A stretch of DNA of 64,000 nt from Dyella sp. BiH032 (GTDB taxonomy: Bacteria > Pseudomonadota > Gammaproteobacteria > Xanthomonadales > Rhodanobacteraceae): positions 2,914,001 to 2,978,000 of the forward strand of contig NZ_CP134867.1 in NCBI RefSeq assembly GCF_031954525.1, in the 5' to 3' direction. The notes beneath the pieces were generated by a model, which saw only the letters and a list, made by a program, of their open reading frames with translations, was not told where the DNA came from and made no database searches. Below are positions 61,381-64,000 of the stretch, one piece after another. The translations under genes were made by a program, and so were the position numbers. The stretch's first letter is position 1, and each line of letters begins with the position of its first letter.

Positions 61381-62030
61381 ACCTTCCGACCCCGACCCGC
61401 CGCGACTGCGCCCGCGCCTGGGAAGCCATGCCATGGGTGCTGCAGCAGAGCGCCCCGGCCGAACAGGCCGCGTGGCTGGAAAACCATCTGGCCGGCTGCG
61501 CGTCCTGCCGCGCGGAATACGCGCAGCAGCAACGCCTGCGGCAGGCCATGCAGCTGCCCTCCGACGTGCCGGTCGACGCACACGCCGGCCTCAAGCGGCT
61601 GCTCGACCGCCTCGATGTGCACGACGCGGAAGCCGTTTCCACCGCCAAGACGCCGCTGCGCGCCCGCGCCGGCGGCTGGCTGGTGCGCGGCCTGGTCGCC
61701 GCGGTGCTGGTGCAGGCCGTGGGCATCGGCATTCTCGGCCTGAAGCTGCGGCAAGAAGAAGGCGCCGCCGGTTATCGCACCTTGAGCCAGGCCCCGGCCG
61801 TGCCGACGCAGGCGGGCGCGATCCACGTCGTGCCGGACGCCGGTATGAAGGTGGCCGACTGGAATGCGCTGGTGCATGCGCTGCACCTGCAGGTGGTCGG
61901 CGGACCCAACGACGTGGGCGCTTACACCGTGGTGCCTGCCGATGGCACGGCCGCCCGCGATGGCACCCTGCGCCGCCTCCGCGCCACCCCGGGCATCCGC
62001 ATGGCCGAGCCGGTCGCCGACGCGCCATGA
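61377..62030 (+). CDS. Zinc-finger anti-sigma factor
   Basis: A 217-residue membrane protein. The N-terminal zf-HC2 site has the H-x3-C-x2-C arrangement in ENHLAGCASCRAEY. One membrane helix lies near 104-124 (GLVAAVLVQAVGIGILGLKL) and a periplasmic part of about 90 residues follows. It would hold the sigma factor at the membrane and release it on a periplasmic or redox signal. Both ends overlap the neighbouring genes (ATGA), giving a strict sigma/anti-sigma/protease operon. Confidence 0.88.
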   Translation: MNLPTPTRRDCARAWEAMPWVLQQSAPAEQAAWLENHLAGCASCRAEYAQQQRLRQAMQLPSDVPVDAHAGLKRLLDRLDVHDAEAVSTAKTPLRARAGGWLVRGLVAAVLVQAVGIGILGLKLRQEEGAAGYRTLSQAPAVPTQAGAIHVVPDAGMKVADWNALVHALHLQVVGGPNDVGAYTVVPADGTAARDGTLRRLRATPGIRMAEPVADAP

Positions 62031-63322
62031 AGCCGGCGCGCTTCGCCATCGTGCTCGCCGCGCTCGCGCTGGCCGCGTGCGCAACGTCGCGTCCCGTGGC
62101 GGCGCCGCGCGATGCGGCGCCGGTCGCGAGCGCGACCGCGATGGACGGCGCCCGTGACATCATCCTGGCGGTCGCCAACCCGCTCGATCCGCCGGCGACG
62201 CACGCCGGCTCCAGCCTGATCGGCTATGCGCCATCGGCCCCCTACGGCTCGGGCCAGCGCGCCGCCGCGATGCTTGCCGATCTGAAGCAGCAATATGGCC
62301 TGCGCGAGCTGACCGGCTGGCCGATCAAGGCACTGGGGCTGTATTGCGTGGTGCTGGAGCCGCCGCCCGGCGTGGCGCGCGACGAACTGCTGAAGACGCT
62401 GGCGGAGGACGGCCGCGTCAAGCTCGCGCAACCGCTGCAGGACTACGCCGTCTACGCCGATAACACGCCGCCCGCGCTTCACCATTACAACGATCCCTAC
62501 GCCGACCTGCAGCGCGGCTTCGTCGAAACCGATGCCGCGCGCGCGCACCAGGCCAGCCAGGGCCGCGGCGTACGCGTGGCCATCGTCGATACTGGCGCCG
62601 ATCCGGCGCATCCGGATCTGCAGGGCCGCATCGCCGAACAGCGCAACGTGGTCGACACCGACGAAGCCGCCTTCGGCCGCGACGCGCACGGCACTGAAGT
62701 GGCCGGCATCATCGCCGCCGTGGGCGACAACCACCAGGGCATCGTCGGCATCGCGCCCGGCGCTACGCTCAGCATCTACAAGGCGTGCTGGTACGGCGTC
62801 GACCGTCGCGCGGGCGCGCGCTGCAACTCGTTCACGCTGGCCAAAGCGCTGGCGGCGGTGCTCGACACGGATGCGCGCATCGTCAACCTCAGCCTCGGCG
62901 GGCCGGCCGATCCGCTGCTGGGCAAACTGCTGGACGAACTGCTGCGCCAGGGCCGCATCGTGGTCGCCGCATTGCCGCCGGACGGTTCCATGACCGGATT
63001 CCCGGACGCCGCGCCGGGCGTCATCGTGGTGCGCTCCAGCGCCGTGGCGAACGCACCGCCCGGTGTGCTGAGCGCGCCGGGCAACGACATCCTCACCACC
63101 CAACCCGGCGGGGGCTACGACTTCACCTCCGGCTCGTCGATGGCGGCCGCTCACGTGAGCGGCATTCTTGCGTTGCTGCTGTCCATCGCGCCCGAGCTGG
63201 ACGCGGCGTCGGCGCGCCAGCTGCTGGCCAGCACCGGCGGCCTGGCGAACGGCGTGCGCCAGGTGAACGCTGCGGCCGCCGTGCAGGCGCTGCGGGCCAA
63301 TGCGCAGCGCGGCGCGCATTGA
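62027..63322 (+). CDS. Subtilisin-like (S8) serine protease lipoprotein
   Basis: A 431-residue protease. A lipobox (LALAACATS) gives a lipid anchor at about Cys18. The S8 catalytic residues are in order: Asp in VAIVDTGADPAHP, His in DAHGTEVAGIIAA and Ser in TSGSSMAAAHVSG. Between signal and catalytic domain lies a region of about 140 residues that may be an inhibitory propeptide. Its place directly after the anti-sigma gene suggests that it cleaves the anti-sigma periplasmic part, or is the main target of the sigma factor (inference). Confidence 0.9.
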   Translation: MKPARFAIVLAALALAACATSRPVAAPRDAAPVASATAMDGARDIILAVANPLDPPATHAGSSLIGYAPSAPYGSGQRAAAMLADLKQQYGLRELTGWPIKALGLYCVVLEPPPGVARDELLKTLAEDGRVKLAQPLQDYAVYADNTPPALHHYNDPYADLQRGFVETDAARAHQASQGRGVRVAIVDTGADPAHPDLQGRIAEQRNVVDTDEAAFGRDAHGTEVAGIIAAVGDNHQGIVGIAPGATLSIYKACWYGVDRRAGARCNSFTLAKALAAVLDTDARIVNLSLGGPADPLLGKLLDELLRQGRIVVAALPPDGSMTGFPDAAPGVIVVRSSAVANAPPGVLSAPGNDILTTQPGGGYDFTSGSSMAAAHVSGILALLLSIAPELDAASARQLLASTGGLANGVRQVNAAAAVQALRANAQRGAH

Positions 63323-63326
63323 AGAG

Positions 63327-64000
63327 ATGCGTACCGCCGGCGCGGACGCAGACCATGCGGCGCAGACCCGCCCCATGAAGAACCCTGGTCCGGCCACCGG
63401 CCTGCTCGGCGACACAGCCACGCGCGACTACGCCGCGAAACTGCAGCGCTTCAATGCCTTCGCCGCACCGGAACTGCGGCAGGCTATCGGCAGTCTCGAA
63501 CTGCGCGCCGGCATGCGCGTCGCCGACGTCGGTTGCGGCACGGGCGAGGCGCTCGCGTGGTTCGCGGCGCAGGTCGGCGCCGAAGGCACGGTGGTCGGCA
63601 TGGATCTCGCCGCCGCTCACGTCGCCGCGGCGCAGGCCACGGCACGGCAGCACGGCGCCCTGGCGATCCAGGCCGACCTGCTGCGTGCGCCGCTCGCGCG
63701 CGGCAGCTTCGATCTGGCCTGGTCGGTGAACGTGGTCAATCACCTGCGCGATCCGCTGGCCGGCATCGCCGCCATCGCCGCCCTGCTCCGCCCCGGCGGC
63801 CGCATCGCACTGGGACAGAGCTCGTTCCTGCCGGACATGTACTTCGCCTGGGATGCGCGGCTGGAACGGCTGGTCAACGAAGCGGTGCGCCAGTACTACC
63901 GCGACCGCTACGGACTCGACGAACGCGACCTCGCCGCCGTGCGCGCCACCGTCGGCCTGCTGCGCCGCGCCGGCCTGCGCCAGGTGCAGGCGCGCACGTT
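63327..64000 (+). CDS. SAM-dependent methyltransferase, 3' end outside window
   Basis: The first 224 codons of a class I methyltransferase. Motif I is VADVGCGTGEALAWFA, followed by GMDLAAAHVAAA and FDLAWSVNVVNHLRDP, then LLRPGGRIALGQ. Five bases separate the protease stop from ATG 63327; ATG 63375 is an alternative. It is probably part of the sigma-factor operon or the start of the next unit. Substrate unknown. Confidence 0.8.
   Translation, partial: MRTAGADADHAAQTRPMKNPGPATGLLGDTATRDYAAKLQRFNAFAAPELRQAIGSLELRAGMRVADVGCGTGEALAWFAAQVGAEGTVVGMDLAAAHVAAAQATARQHGALAIQADLLRAPLARGSFDLAWSVNVVNHLRDPLAGIAAIAALLRPGGRIALGQSSFLPDMYFAWDARLERLVNEAVRQYYRDRYGLDERDLAAVRATVGLLRRAGLRQVQART

Overview
The window is 64 kb of very GC-rich DNA, dense in genes with short or overlapping junctions. 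I infer a gammaproteobacterium of the Xanthomonadales, most like Rhodanobacteraceae (Dyella, Luteibacter, Frateuria type). The basis is gene content (single-module RibA, fdt-type sugar genes, a GH74 enzyme, HprK-like kinase, propeller kinase) and the style of the dispersed repeats. No rRNA, tRNA, CRISPR array, phage or intact insertion sequence was found.

Layout. 1-7.0 kb: two overlapping minus-strand genes for giant surface proteins, one carrying six near-identical 100-residue repeats. 7.8-13.4 kb: an AraC-type response regulator, a LysR regulator and a propeller hybrid histidine kinase. 13.9-17.7 kb: ribA, a structured dispersed repeat (copy A) and two paralogous OmpR-like regulators, one without its phosphoacceptor Asp. 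17.9-24.1 kb: an autotransporter and a divergent GH74 endoglucanase; the spacer holds a Crp/Clp-like and a LacI-like palindrome. 24.2-28.1 kb: a compact five-gene minus-strand operon (ABC-ATPase/tyrosine-phosphatase fusion, roadblock-like protein, winged-helix protein, Mgl/Cvn-type GTPase, roadblock protein) with a divergent single-domain response regulator. 28.6-35.5 kb: a CadC/TPR regulator translationally coupled to a beta-helix surface protein, an AraC regulator and an esterase-fold protein without its nucleophile Ser. 35.7-41.5 kb: ABC exporter, HprK-like kinase, radical SAM enzyme and PF14907 nucleotidyltransferase. 41.6-56.7 kb: two long minus-strand operons for a surface glycan: glycosyltransferases, a second radical SAM enzyme, methyltransferases and an amidohydrolase, then Wzz, Wzy, Wzx and an FdtA/FdtB/acetyltransferase set for a dTDP-3-acetamido-3,6-dideoxyhexose. 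56.9-57.3 kb: copy B of the structured repeat. 57.4-60.7 kb: cytochrome b561, a Cyc2-like fused haem/outer-membrane porin, a small cytochrome c and a barrel protein. 60.8-63.3 kb: ECF sigma factor, zinc-finger anti-sigma factor and subtilisin-like lipoprotein. The window ends inside a methyltransferase gene.

The best candidate for an undescribed system is the 24.2-27.5 kb operon. Its gene order and GTPase resemble the actinobacterial conservons (cvnA-D), but the sensor-kinase slot is filled by an ABC-ATPase fused to a Cys-dependent phosphatase, and a second roadblock protein is added. The second is the 400-450 bp dispersed repeat, whose two copies differ by paired changes that preserve at least three hairpin stems, as expected of a structured RNA or a fold-constrained mobile repeat.
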